Below are positions 9,660 to 17,052 of a stretch of 64,000 bases of DNA, piece after piece. Every line of letters starts with the position of its first letter. Within the stretch, counting starts at the first letter, position 1. A model generated the notes under the pieces. That model was not told where the DNA came from. It did not search any database and saw only the letters and a list, made by a program, of their open reading frames with translations. A program made the position numbers and the translations under genes. Source of the stretch: Streptococcus plurextorum DSM 22810 (GTDB lineage: Bacteria; Bacillota; Bacilli; Lactobacillales; Streptococcaceae); NCBI RefSeq assembly GCF_000423745.1, contig NZ_AUIO01000003.1, positions 124,001 through 188,000 on the forward strand, in the 5' to 3' direction.

Positions 9660-9896
9660 ATGTATAACACATTATTGACCATTTTATTGGTTCTATCCGT
9701 TATTTTAATTTTAGCCATTTTTATGCAACCACAGAAAAACCCAAGTTCAAACGTTTTTGATTCTTCAGGTTCAGAAGCTCTTTTTGAACGGTCAAAACCG
9801 CGTGGATTTGAAGCTTTTATGCAACGCTTTACCGCGATTTTAGTCTTTTTGTGGCTTGTAGATGCACTTGTCTTGGCAATTCTGTCAAGTCGTTAA
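9660..9896 (+). CDS. secG: Protein translocase subunit SecG
   Basis: A 78-residue membrane protein with two hydrophobic helices (about residues 4-21 and 55-76) separated by a polar loop containing the streptococcal QKNPSSNVFDSSGSEALFE segment. SecG joins SecYE in the inner-membrane translocation channel and eases the SecA cycle. A strong GAGGGGG ribosome binding site precedes the ATG. The context secG-rnr-smpB is widely conserved in Firmicutes. A perfect terminator-like hairpin follows before rnr. Confidence 0.93.
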   Translation: MYNTLLTILLVLSVILILAIFMQPQKNPSSNVFDSSGSEALFERSKPRGFEAFMQRFTAILVFLWLVDALVLAILSSR

Positions 9897-9907
9897 CGTT
9901 GACATAG

Positions 9908-9936
9908 AAAAAATGGGCTGGGAACAGTCCATTTTT
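9908..9936 (+). terminator. Strong terminator hairpin 22 nt before rnr
   Basis: The stem AAAAATGGGCTG/CAGTCCATTTTT has a GGAA loop and ends in a U-tract. No promoter fits between it and the rnr ATG at 9959, so rnr expression depends on readthrough or regulated termination. Confidence 0.8.
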
Positions 9937-9958
9937 ACACTTTTTAAGAAAGCAATAT

Positions 9959-12304
9959 ATGAAAGAACACATTATTAACTATTTAAAAGAGCATGGCAAG
10001 TCTAGTGTTAATGACCTAGCTAGTGCTCTTGATATGGCAGGTGCTAAGAAATTCCCTGCCTTGATTAAAGAAATCTCTAAGATGGAGAGTCAAAAGGAAC
10101 TTCGCTTTTCAGATGATGGCAGCATTAGCCTGCGCAAAAAGCCTGAAAAGAAAGAACACATCACTATTCAAGGGATTTTCCGTGCCAATAAGGCTGGTTT
10201 TGGCTTTTTGACGGTTGATGAGAATGAAGACGACCTGTTTATTGGTCGCAATGATGTTGGTCACGCTATTGATGGTGATACGGTCGAAGCGGTTATTAAA
10301 AAACCTGCGGATCGTCTCAAGGGCACAGCGGCAGAAGCTAGAGTGGTTGGCATTGTTGAGCGTAGCCTAAAAACGGTTGTTGGGAAATTCATCTTAGATG
10401 ATGAAAAACCTAAGTATGCTGGCTATATAAAATCCAAAAACCAAAAAATTCAACAGAAAATCTATATCAAAAAAGAGCCAGTGCTTCTAGATGGTACAGA
10501 AATCATCAAAGTGGATATTGATAAGTACCCAACACGAGGGCATGATTATTTTGTTGGTCAAGTCCGTGATATTGTTGGGCATCAGGGAGATGTGGGGATT
10601 GACGTCTTAGAAGTGCTTGAGAGCATGGACATTGTGTCCGAATTTCCAGAGGATGTGCTTGCTGAGGCCAATGCAGTACCTGATGCACCAAGAGAGAAAG
10701 ATTTGATTGGTCGTGTGGATTTACGGCAAGAGACTACCTTTACGATCGATGGTGCGGATGCCAAAGACTTGGATGATGCGGTTCATATCAAGCGACTAGA
10801 TAATGGCAACTTTGAACTAGGTGTCCATATCGCTGACGTGTCTTATTATGTGACAGAAGGTTCAGCTCTTAATCGAGAGGCGATTGCGCGTGGGACATCT
10901 GTCTATGTCACTGACCGTGTGGTGCCGATGTTACCAGAGCGCTTGTCAAATGGCATTTGCTCGCTTAATCCAAATGTGGACCGCTTGACTCAGTCAGCGC
11001 TTATGGAGATTGACACCAAAGGGCGTCTGGTTGATTATCAAATCTGCCAGTCCGTGATTAAAACCAAGCACCGAATGACCTATAGCCGCGTCAATGATAT
11101 CTTGGCTGAAGATGCGGAAGCCTTAGAAGAATATGCTGACATCGTGACTGACGTGAGAGATATGGCGACCCTTCATAAGATTTTAGAAGCCATGCGTTTG
11201 CGACGTGGAGCTCTTAATTTTGATACGGCAGAAGCTAAAATCATCGTCAATGACAAAGGCATGCCTGTTGATATCGTGATGCGTGAACGTGGGACGGCAG
11301 AGCGGATGATTGAGTCCTTTATGTTGGCAGCCAATGAATGTGTAGCTGAGCATTTTGCCAAATTAAAGATGCCGTTTATCTACCGTATTCACGAAGAGCC
11401 AAAGGCTGAGAAACTACAAAAATTTATTGATTTTGCAAGTGTCATGGGGGCAAAAGTACATGGAACTGCTAATAAAATGAGCCAGTCTGCTTTGCAGGAT
11501 TTCATGCGTTCGTTTGAAGGAAAACCAGGCTCAGAAGTACTCAATATGATGCTTTTGAGATCCATGCAACAGGCACGTTATTCTGAGCATAATCATGGTC
11601 ATTACGGACTTGCAGCTGAGTACTACACGCATTTTACCAGTCCAATTCGTCGTTACCCAGACCTCTTGGTTCACCGTATGATTCGTGAGTACAGTAAGAA
11701 CAACTCTCAAGAAACCAAAGATCACTTCGCTCAGGTCGTGCCAGAGTTAGCAAGCTCATCATCCAATTTGGAGCGTCGCGCCATTGATGCGGAACGTGTG
11801 GTTGAAGCCATGAAAAAAGCTGAGTATATGGAAGAGTATGTTGGGGAAGAGTTTGACGGTATTATCTCTAGCGTCGTTAAATTCGGTCTCTTCATTGAGC
11901 TACCAAATACCATTGAAGGCTTGATTCACATCACGACGTTACCCGAATTTTATAATTATAATGAACGCACCTTGAGCCTTCAAGGTGAGAAATCGGGCAA
12001 AGTTTTCAAGGTTGGGCAACCAATCCGTATCAAACTTGTTAAGGCAGACAAAGAGACTGGCGATATTGACTTTGAATACCTGCCAAGTGATTTTGACGTG
12101 GTGGAAAAAGTGGCCAAGGCTAACAAACGAAATCGTCGGGAAAGTTCACGTGACGATAATAGAGCCAAGTCTGCTAAAGGATCTGGCTCAGACCGAAAAG
12201 GTGGTAAGGGAAAATCAAGCGCTAAGCGCAGCCATTCTTCAACGAAAAATAAAAAGCCTTTTTACAAAGAAGCTGCCAAGAAATCAGGTAAGAAAAGAAA
12301 ATGA
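9959..12304 (+). CDS. rnr: Ribonuclease R
   Basis: A processive 3'-5' exoribonuclease of 781 residues that degrades structured RNA and takes part in rRNA and tmRNA quality control. In order: an N-terminal winged-helix segment (residues 1-60), cold-shock domains (about 65-230), the RNB catalytic domain with the metal-binding cluster DGADAKDLDDAV near 264, an S1 domain near 625-705, and a Lys/Ser-rich tail. The tail resembles the region that contacts SmpB-tmRNA in other bacteria. Translation starts at ATG 9959 with only a weak AGAAAG ribosome binding site. The last bases form ATGA with a 23-codon frame (12301) that leads nowhere recognisable. Confidence 0.96.
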   Translation: MKEHIINYLKEHGKSSVNDLASALDMAGAKKFPALIKEISKMESQKELRFSDDGSISLRKKPEKKEHITIQGIFRANKAGFGFLTVDENEDDLFIGRNDVGHAIDGDTVEAVIKKPADRLKGTAAEARVVGIVERSLKTVVGKFILDDEKPKYAGYIKSKNQKIQQKIYIKKEPVLLDGTEIIKVDIDKYPTRGHDYFVGQVRDIVGHQGDVGIDVLEVLESMDIVSEFPEDVLAEANAVPDAPREKDLIGRVDLRQETTFTIDGADAKDLDDAVHIKRLDNGNFELGVHIADVSYYVTEGSALNREAIARGTSVYVTDRVVPMLPERLSNGICSLNPNVDRLTQSALMEIDTKGRLVDYQICQSVIKTKHRMTYSRVNDILAEDAEALEEYADIVTDVRDMATLHKILEAMRLRRGALNFDTAEAKIIVNDKGMPVDIVMRERGTAERMIESFMLAANECVAEHFAKLKMPFIYRIHEEPKAEKLQKFIDFASVMGAKVHGTANKMSQSALQDFMRSFEGKPGSEVLNMMLLRSMQQARYSEHNHGHYGLAAEYYTHFTSPIRRYPDLLVHRMIREYSKNNSQETKDHFAQVVPELASSSSNLERRAIDAERVVEAMKKAEYMEEYVGEEFDGIISSVVKFGLFIELPNTIEGLIHITTLPEFYNYNERTLSLQGEKSGKVFKVGQPIRIKLVKADKETGDIDFEYLPSDFDVVEKVAKANKRNRRESSRDDNRAKSAKGSGSDRKGGKGKSSAKRSHSSTKNKKPFYKEAAKKSGKKRK

Positions 12305-12409
12305 AAGGAATTGACTCCGTCCAATTAAACCATGAAAACGAATCAACTTCTGAGGTATCAGCTAGATGATTACCGTTTGGTTTGACGACTGGCGGACTTG
12401 GTGTTTTAG

Positions 12410-12880
12410 ATGCCTAAAGGACTCTCTGACAATGTTCTTGCTCAAAATAAAAAAGCAAGGCACGATTATAGTATCGTCGATACCTTTGAAGCGGGAGTGG
12501 TCTTGACAGGAACAGAGATTAAGTCTGTTCGTGCTGCTCGCATTCAGCTTAAGGACGGCTATGCCCAAATCAAAAATGGTGAGGCTTGGTTAGTCAATGT
12601 TCATCTTTCTCCTTTTGAGCAGGGAAATATCTGGAATCAAGACCCTACACGTACGCGTAAGCTCCTTCTCAAGAAAAAAGAAATCGCAAAGCTGGAAAAT
12701 GAATTAAAAGGAACAGGCATGACCTTAGTCCCTCTTAAAGTTTATTTGAAAAATGGCTTTGCTAAGATTTTGATTGGTCTGGCAAAAGGAAAACATGACT
12801 ATGATAAACGCGAATCCATCAAGCGTCGAGATCAGGAACGCGACATTAAGCGCGTCATGAAAAGTGTAAACGGGAGATGA
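12410..12880 (+). CDS. smpB: SsrA-binding protein SmpB
   Basis: SmpB binds the tRNA-like domain of tmRNA and delivers it to stalled ribosomes. The 156-residue protein has the beta-barrel core with [16 protein letters not shown] and [10 protein letters not shown] motifs and the basic C-terminal tail that enters the empty mRNA channel. Length and all motifs are normal. The 105 bp between rnr and smpB carry no terminator I can see, so both are probably one transcript. The tmRNA gene itself is not in this window: I looked for its 5' end and tag reading frame just downstream and did not find them. Confidence 0.96.
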   Translation: MPKGLSDNVLAQNKKARHDYSIVDTFEAGVVLTGTEIKSVRAARIQLKDGYAQIKNGEAWLVNVHLSPFEQGNIWNQDPTRTRKLLLKKKEIAKLENELKGTGMTLVPLKVYLKNGFAKILIGLAKGKHDYDKRESIKRRDQERDIKRVMKSVNGR

Positions 12881-13292
12881 TAGAGGAAAAACTTGACGAC
12901 AAAAGATGGCAAGTGAGTCATCTTCAATGGTGACCTAGTAGGCAATGTACCGACCCTGTTAGGCCTATCGTTGATAGCTGTTGAGGTTTTCCATTTTGCT
13001 CATGCTGGTACAGGAGAGTCAGAACCACTGGCTCAGACTGAAGACAAGGTTCTTTTGATACTTTTTTTAGTGGTGCGGACGGTAGCGACTTCCTCCTTAA
13101 TCCCATACCTCATTTTTGAGCCTAAGGTCTCAAAAATTCCTGGTGGCGGAAATACTAGTAATCACGCCGCTTTCACTAGGTCGAAAAGTATCTGATGAGG
13201 CTCGGTTTCGCTTGCAAAATCGGTAACCCTATCTCAAACTAGCTGAGCTTTTCAGTTTGTTTAAAACAGAAAATAAAGTTTGTCTACACTCT
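12881..13292 (+). other. ~410 bp without a recognisable gene after smpB
   Basis: Frames on both strands are short (74 and 60 codons at most) and match nothing I know. The stretch contains imperfect complementary pieces such as TTTTTGAG/CTCAAAAA around 13114-13136. It may be an eroded gene, or a small RNA. In pneumococcus, as I recall, a tehB-like gene stands here; nothing of it is visible. Confidence 0.35.
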
Positions 13293-13330
13293 AAGGCTGG
13301 CTAACCATTGGTTACCCAGCCTTTTATTTT
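13293..13330 (+). terminator. Terminator between smpB region and gtrA-like gene
   Basis: A long hairpin, AAGGCTGG plus TAACC with loop ATT and one internal C-C mismatch, is followed by TTATTTTTAG on the plus strand. It ends at the stop codon of the convergent minus-strand gene. Confidence 0.8.
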
Positions 13331-13758
13331 TAGGATTTAAAAATCAGAAACTTACTGATGAGATAGTTTGTGAGGACAATTAGAATTTGTCCCAGGATGC
13401 CAACAATAAGATTGACTTGTTTAAGGTCGTTATTGACAAATTGTCCGATGATATTAGGGAAGCTTGTGACAAGTAGCAAAGTTAAGAGGACATCAATCGC
13501 CATAGAAGATAGGCGAGCTAGGAAAAATTTCACAAGTCTTACCAAGCGCCCCGCAGGTAACTGAGCAAAAACCCAGCTATCGTTGAGTACAAACGCTAGC
13601 AAAATAGCCAGTCCATTAGCAAGAGCCGTCGCAAAGAGTGCCTGATCAGTCACATCAAACAGGACTGTGCGTATCAAAAGGTAAAAAAGGGTCGTTATCA
13701 CCCCAGCAATCAGATAACGGATCAGATCATGATGAAAGCATTTTTTAATAATATTCAT
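13330..13758 (-). CDS. GtrA-like membrane protein
   Basis: A 142-residue protein with four hydrophobic helices (about residues 13-33, 38-58, 72-95 and 110-135) and the family's RYLIAGVITTLFYLLIRTVLF opening split by a short polar N-terminus. GtrA-type proteins are small membrane proteins proposed to help flip lipid-linked sugars in O-antigen or teichoic acid modification; no glycosyltransferase lies next to it, so its partner is unknown. It is transcribed alone, divergent from the lipoprotein gene. The ATG at 13758 has only AGGA two bases upstream, and its promoter places the transcription start on the ATG itself. Confidence 0.8.
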   Translation of the reverse strand: MNIIKKCFHHDLIRYLIAGVITTLFYLLIRTVLFDVTDQALFATALANGLAILLAFVLNDSWVFAQLPAGRLVRLVKFFLARLSSMAIDVLLTLLLVTSFPNIIGQFVNNDLKQVNLIVGILGQILIVLTNYLISKFLIFKS

Positions 13759-13764
13759 AATCCT

Positions 13765-13793
13765 ATTTTATCAAAAATGGAGAAATGCGCCAA
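13765..13793 (-). promoter_or_regulatory. Promoter of gtrA-like gene, leaderless geometry
   Basis: On the minus strand TTGGCG (13793-13788), 17 bp, TAAAAT (13770-13765), then six bases and the ATG. Transcription would begin at or within one base of the start codon. Confidence 0.6.
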
Positions 13794-13829
13794 ATAATAG
13801 GGTCAAGATCAGTTACAAAGGAGAATTAT

Positions 13830-13858
13830 TTGTATATTTTATAGATATATGTTATAAT
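13830..13858 (+). promoter_or_regulatory. Promoter for lipoprotein 13894-14454
   Basis: TTGTAT, 17 bp, TATAAT with TGT extension. The palindrome GGGTAGTTACCC (13865-13876) lies at the expected transcription start and could be an operator. Confidence 0.75.
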
Positions 13859-13893
13859 ATTCGTGGGTAGTTACCCAAATAATGGAGGATATG

Positions 13894-14454
13894 ATGAAAA
13901 AGATTCTTAAATTGGTCGCAATGACCTTGCTTGCTGTCGTATTAACGGCATGTTCCGGTAATAAATCGACAACAAATACCAATGCTGAAACAAGCACATC
14001 TGAAACAACGACAAGTGCAGTTGCTGCGGTTACAGAAACCTACAAAATGACACAGTCCGTAGATGGAGGCTCTCAAGATATTTACTTTATCGTCACTTAT
14101 CGAGAAGAAGAATATGAGGCTTTAGAAATACGATATGAAACGAAGTTTTCGGCTGATATTGCAGAATTGCTAAAAGCGCAAGGGCGTGAAGCTGTTGAGC
14201 AAAACTTTAATGACAACTTGGACGCTATGATTCCAGGAACTAATCTGTTTAAAGAAATGGATGGTGTGGATGTCGTTTCAACAGTAGATGATCAGTTCGT
14301 TTGGCATCTGACAATTAAAATGGATCCTAAGGTGGTTAATTTTGAGGAACTCAGCGCCACAAGCTTTAGTTTTCTAGCAGATATCAAAGATACCTCACCA
14401 AAACAATTACTTGCAGGACTCAACCTTGTTGGTTTCCAAAAAGTTTCAGAGTAA
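13894..14454 (+). CDS. Small secreted lipoprotein, possibly DUF1307/YehR-like
   Basis: The N-terminus MKKILKLVAMTLLAVVLTAC ends in an LTAC lipobox, so the mature protein should be lipidated at Cys20 and anchored outside the membrane. A Ser/Thr-rich linker (about residues 22-45) precedes a compact 130-residue domain with alternating beta strands and helices, beginning ETYKMTQSVDGGSQDIYF. The layout recalls DUF1307 (YehR) lipoproteins, whose function is unknown; this match is tentative. I prefer the ATG at 13894 since GGAGGA is correctly spaced for it; the in-frame ATG at 13882 lies before the ribosome binding site. A terminator follows, then the queT riboswitch. Confidence 0.8.
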   Translation: MKKILKLVAMTLLAVVLTACSGNKSTTNTNAETSTSETTTSAVAAVTETYKMTQSVDGGSQDIYFIVTYREEEYEALEIRYETKFSADIAELLKAQGREAVEQNFNDNLDAMIPGTNLFKEMDGVDVVSTVDDQFVWHLTIKMDPKVVNFEELSATSFSFLADIKDTSPKQLLAGLNLVGFQKVSE

Positions 14455-14461
14455 ATGGTCC

Positions 14462-14488
14462 AAGCAACCTCTTAGGGGTTGCTTTTTT
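14462..14488 (+). terminator. Terminator after lipoprotein gene
   Basis: Stem AAGCAACC/GGTTGCTT followed by TTTT. The 3' arm doubles as the -35 (TTGCTT) of the next promoter. Confidence 0.8.
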
Positions 14489-14507
14489 GATTTTCTAATG
14501 GTAGAAT
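14479..14507 (+). promoter_or_regulatory. Promoter of the riboswitch-queT unit
   Basis: TTGCTT, 17 bp, TGGTAGAAT (extended -10). The predicted start, about 14514, coincides with the first base of riboswitch stem P1. Confidence 0.75.
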
Positions 14508-14513
14508 AGTCAA

Positions 14514-14590
14514 GTTGCTTAGCAACCCTCGGTACTTAATCCCCTTTGACCGAGCATATTACAAGCGGTAGAGCCGCTAAAGAGGAGACT
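14514..14590 (+). ncRNA. preQ1-II (COG4708) riboswitch
   Basis: This RNA class senses the queuosine precursor preQ1 and is known from Streptococcaceae upstream of COG4708/QueT genes. Visible parts: optional P1 hairpin GTTGC-TTA-GCAAC (14514-14526), P2 CTCGGT/ACCGAG (14528-14533 with 14549-14554), the conserved linker GCATATTACA (14554-14563), P4 AGCGG/CCGCT (14564-14568 with 14574-14578), and the 3' AAAGAGGAG that includes the ribosome binding site. Ligand binding is expected to form a pseudoknot hiding that site and reduce translation of queT. The match of sequence, layout and downstream gene makes the call firm. Confidence 0.93.
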
Positions 14591-14593
14591 TTT

Positions 14594-15118
14594 ATGAAAC
14601 AATATACCGTTCGCGATTTGGTTCAAATGGCGATAGTGGCAGCTATTTATGTCGTACTGACAGCAATGCCTCCACTTAATGCAATCTCATCTGGAATGTA
14701 CCAGTTTAGAGTGTCAGAGATGCTTAATTTTCTAGCATTTTATAATCGGAAATACATCTGGTCAGTGACGCTTGGTTGTATGATTGCTAATAGCCCCGCA
14801 GTCAATCCCATGAGTCTTGGGACACCAGATATTATTATCGGTGGCTTGTCCACGCTAATATTTGTGACTTTGGGAGTTATCTTATTTACCCCTTATAAGG
14901 ACCAAGAGCTTTTTGGTGGTCTTTTTGATAAGGCACATTTCTTTTTCGCTGTTTTTTTTGCGGCAACCATGTTTACCATTGCTCTAGAATTAAAGGTTTT
15001 TGTAGGCCTCCCTTTTCTGTCAACATGGTTATGGCTCTTCATAGGTGAATTCTCATCACTGTTGTTTGGTGCCATCGTTATTAAAAAGTTATCACATCGC
15101 ATTGATTTGACACTATAA
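14594..15118 (+). CDS. queT: QueT, substrate-binding subunit of a preQ1 ECF transporter
   Basis: A 174-residue integral membrane protein with five to six hydrophobic helices, beginning MKQYTVRDLVQMAIVAAIYV. QueT proteins (COG4708) are S-components of energy-coupling factor transporters and capture queuosine precursors for uptake using the shared EcfAAT module, which is not in this window. The start is the ATG at 14594 behind AGAGGAG. An in-frame TTG-type extension to 14546 would place coding sequence inside the riboswitch and must be wrong. No queuosine synthesis genes are adjacent. A bidirectional terminator follows. Confidence 0.92.
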   Translation: MKQYTVRDLVQMAIVAAIYVVLTAMPPLNAISSGMYQFRVSEMLNFLAFYNRKYIWSVTLGCMIANSPAVNPMSLGTPDIIIGGLSTLIFVTLGVILFTPYKDQELFGGLFDKAHFFFAVFFAATMFTIALELKVFVGLPFLSTWLWLFIGEFSSLLFGAIVIKKLSHRIDLTL

Positions 15119-15142
15119 AAGAGTAGCTGAGGCTACTCTTTT
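15117..15142. terminator. Bidirectional terminator between queT and trmN6 fusion
   Basis: AAAAGAGTAGC/GCTACTCTTTT, loop TGAG. T-tracts are present on both strands; it overlaps the 3' end of the minus-strand gene. Confidence 0.85.
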
Positions 15143-16155
15143 TTGGATTTTTCGATATAGGCTAGTTTCTGCTGGCGATTCTTCCGTTTTTTAAAAAGGG
15201 CTTCCGCAGACATGGCATCTTCCTTGCTATCGAACGTTTCTTGATAGAGGAGTTTCACGGGTAATCTGGATTTAGTGTATTTGGCGCCCTTTCCAGAATT
15301 ATGAGCCTTGAGGCGTTTTTCAATATTAGTCGTGTAGCCTGTATAGAGCGTGCCATCAGCACATTCGAGCACATACATATAGGCCTTTTTACTTGTTTGA
15401 GGCTCTGCTTTTTTGCCAAAATAAATGGCAAAAATCTCGTCAGTGTAATCGCCATTTGCCTTGTGAACAAAGAGTGGGGGTAAGATTTTCAGCCCGTCAG
15501 TTGAACCATCTTTGATAGCTTCGATAAGTAGCATGTTAGCTTCCTTACCTTCTTTGGGATAGACAAATTGTACACGTTTTGGTGCGAGCTTATAGCGACG
15601 CAGGGTATCAATGATGTCAAGAAAGCGATCGGGTCTATGAACCATAGCTAGTCGACCGTTTGACTTTAGAGCATGTCTAGAGACTTGGCAGATTTCGTCT
15701 AAATTGGTCGTGATTTCATGGCGAGCCAAAAGATAGTGTTCGGATAGATTTTTTTTAGAAGTTTCACTAGCCTTGAAGTAAGGTGGGTTGCAGAGAATCA
15801 GATCTACTTTGGATCGAGGGACATGGTTTAGCAAATTTTTCAAGTCATCGTTGACCATAGTGACTTGCTCTTGTAAATCGTTGAGCAGAATAGAACGTTT
15901 GCCCATGTCTGCTAAGCGTTCCTGAAGCTCAATTAGGGTAATGGGAGCTTTGGTTTGGGTACTTGCAAAAAGCCCTACTGCCCCATTTCCTGAGCAGAGG
16001 TCCACAATCAGTCCTTTACTTGGAATCTTTGGAAAGCGTGATAGGAGAACGCTATCAATAGAGTAGCTAAATACCTCTTTGTTTTGAATGATTTTGACAT
16101 CTGTTGAAAAAAGCTGGTCAATTCGTTCGCCCTTTTTTAAGTCTGTTTTTTTCAT
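15133..16155 (-). CDS. TrmN6-like tRNA methyltransferase fused to a GIY-YIG nuclease domain
   Basis: Residues 1 to about 245 form a class I methyltransferase with the SAM loop [11 protein letters not shown] near 52-62 and the N6-adenine motif NPPY at 123-126, matching tRNA1(Val) A37 N6-methyltransferase (TrmN/YfiC). Residues about 256-340 form a complete GIY-YIG domain of the small YhbQ/UPF0213 type, with [17 protein letters not shown] and the catalytic Glu in MSAEALFK. In pneumococcus I recall these as two adjacent genes; here the frame runs on without a stop, giving one 340-residue protein. The promoter geometry suggests a leaderless transcript. Function of the nuclease part is unknown. Confidence 0.85.
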   Translation of the reverse strand: MKKTDLKKGERIDQLFSTDVKIIQNKEVFSYSIDSVLLSRFPKIPSKGLIVDLCSGNGAVGLFASTQTKAPITLIELQERLADMGKRSILLNDLQEQVTMVNDDLKNLLNHVPRSKVDLILCNPPYFKASETSKKNLSEHYLLARHEITTNLDEICQVSRHALKSNGRLAMVHRPDRFLDIIDTLRRYKLAPKRVQFVYPKEGKEANMLLIEAIKDGSTDGLKILPPLFVHKANGDYTDEIFAIYFGKKAEPQTSKKAYMYVLECADGTLYTGYTTNIEKRLKAHNSGKGAKYTKSRLPVKLLYQETFDSKEDAMSAEALFKKRKNRQQKLAYIEKSKKE

Positions 16156-16157
16156 TC

Positions 16158-16186
16158 TTTCATTATAACAGAAAAAATGGTAGAAT
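16158..16186 (+). promoter_or_regulatory. Promoter for plsC
   Basis: TTTCAT, 17 bp, TAGAAT preceded by TGG. It overlaps the divergent trmN6 promoter. Confidence 0.6.
16162..16170 (-). promoter_or_regulatory. Extended -10 of trmN6 fusion, leaderless geometry
   Basis: On the minus strand TGTTATAAT is followed by GAAAGA and then the ATG, so the mRNA would start at the initiation codon. No -35 consensus is present. Confidence 0.6.
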
Positions 16187-16219
16187 GGTTGGAGATAATG
16201 TCAATGAATGGAGAGTGGA

Positions 16220-16957
16220 ATGTTTTACGCTTACTTACGTGGCTTGGTCATGTTTTTGCTTTGGATTGTTAATGGAAATGCTCACTTCCACAATACGGAT
16301 AAGATTTTGGATAAGGATGAAAACTACGTCTTAGTGGCTCCGCACCGTACGTTTTGGGATCCAGTTTATATGGCTTTTGCGGCTCGTCCTAAGCAGTTCA
16401 TTTTTATGGCAAAAAAAGAACTGTTTCAGAATCGCATGTTTGGCTGGTGGATTCGCATGTGTGGAGCCTTTCCAATTGATCGTGAAAACCCTGGTCAAGA
16501 GGCTTTACGTTATCCTATCAATACCTTGAAAAAAGGCAATAAGAGTTTAGTCATGTTTCCAAGCGGCAGTCGTCATTCGACAGATGTTAAAGGAGGAGTG
16601 GCGATTATTGCTAAGATGGCTAAGGTGAAAATTATGCCAGCCGTTTATCAAGGTCCATTAAAATTTAGTGGTCTCATAGCTGGTGATCGTGTTGATATGA
16701 ATTTTGGTAAGGCCATCGATATTTCAGACATTAAAAAAATGAATGATGAAGGTATCGCAGAGGTAGCCAGTCGTATTCAAGCAGAGTTTGACCGCTTGGA
16801 TGCTGAGACTAAGGCTTTATCAAATGGTAAGCGTGTCAATCCTCTTTCTTATTTGGTTCGTATTCCAGCAGGCATTCTGGCTGTTATTATCGTTATCCTT
16901 ACCTTTATATTTAGCTATGTAGCCAGTTTTGTTTGGAAACCGTGGGAAAATAAATAG
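16220..16957 (+). CDS. plsC: 1-acyl-sn-glycerol-3-phosphate acyltransferase (PlsC)
   Basis: PlsC adds the second acyl chain to make phosphatidic acid at the membrane. Motif I is HRTFWDP (the HX4D catalytic pair), the FPIDRENP loop near residue 90 binds the phosphate, and FPSGSRHS replaces the usual FPEGTR as in other streptococcal PlsC. A C-terminal helix (about residues 213-240) anchors the protein. I start at the ATG at 16220, which has GAGAGTGGA upstream and gives the MFYAYLRGLV opening seen in streptococcal PlsC; ATG 16208 is the alternative. 245 residues. A terminator separates it from comEA. Confidence 0.93.
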   Translation: MFYAYLRGLVMFLLWIVNGNAHFHNTDKILDKDENYVLVAPHRTFWDPVYMAFAARPKQFIFMAKKELFQNRMFGWWIRMCGAFPIDRENPGQEALRYPINTLKKGNKSLVMFPSGSRHSTDVKGGVAIIAKMAKVKIMPAVYQGPLKFSGLIAGDRVDMNFGKAIDISDIKKMNDEGIAEVASRIQAEFDRLDAETKALSNGKRVNPLSYLVRIPAGILAVIIVILTFIFSYVASFVWKPWENK

Positions 16958-16973
16958 CATATCTTTATGTGAC

Positions 16974-16998
16974 ATCGCCTTTTAGGGCGATTTTTTTT
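16974..16998 (+). terminator. Terminator after plsC
   Basis: ATCGCC/GGCGAT with a run of eight T. Confidence 0.85.
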
Positions 16999-17004
16999 AT
17001 TTTT

Positions 17005-17012
17005 TACGAATA
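17005..17012 (+). promoter_or_regulatory. cin-box (com-box) for the competence sigma factor SigX/ComX
   Basis: A perfect TACGAATA preceded by a T-rich run, 40 bp before the comEA ATG. This is the established -10-like recognition sequence of late competence genes in streptococci, and no housekeeping promoter is seen nearby. Confidence 0.92.
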
Positions 17013-17052
17013 GTTAACTGAAGGGTTACTACAAGGTCCATTAGGAGGTTAT

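Noticed and set aside
12301-12372. 23-codon ORF overlapping the rnr stop (ATGA)
   Set aside because: The overlap looks like coupling, but the peptide has no conserved character and ends before smpB without purpose.
12971-13195. 74-codon ORF after smpB
   Set aside because: No ribosome binding site, no family resemblance, and composition unlike neighbours' coding frames.
12881-13292. tmRNA (ssrA) next to smpB
   Set aside because: Neither the conserved tmRNA 5' end nor a tag reading frame ending in LAA is present.
14546-14593. Longer QueT frame starting at 14546
   Set aside because: The extension runs through riboswitch stems P2 and P4; ATG 14594 follows AGAGGAG.
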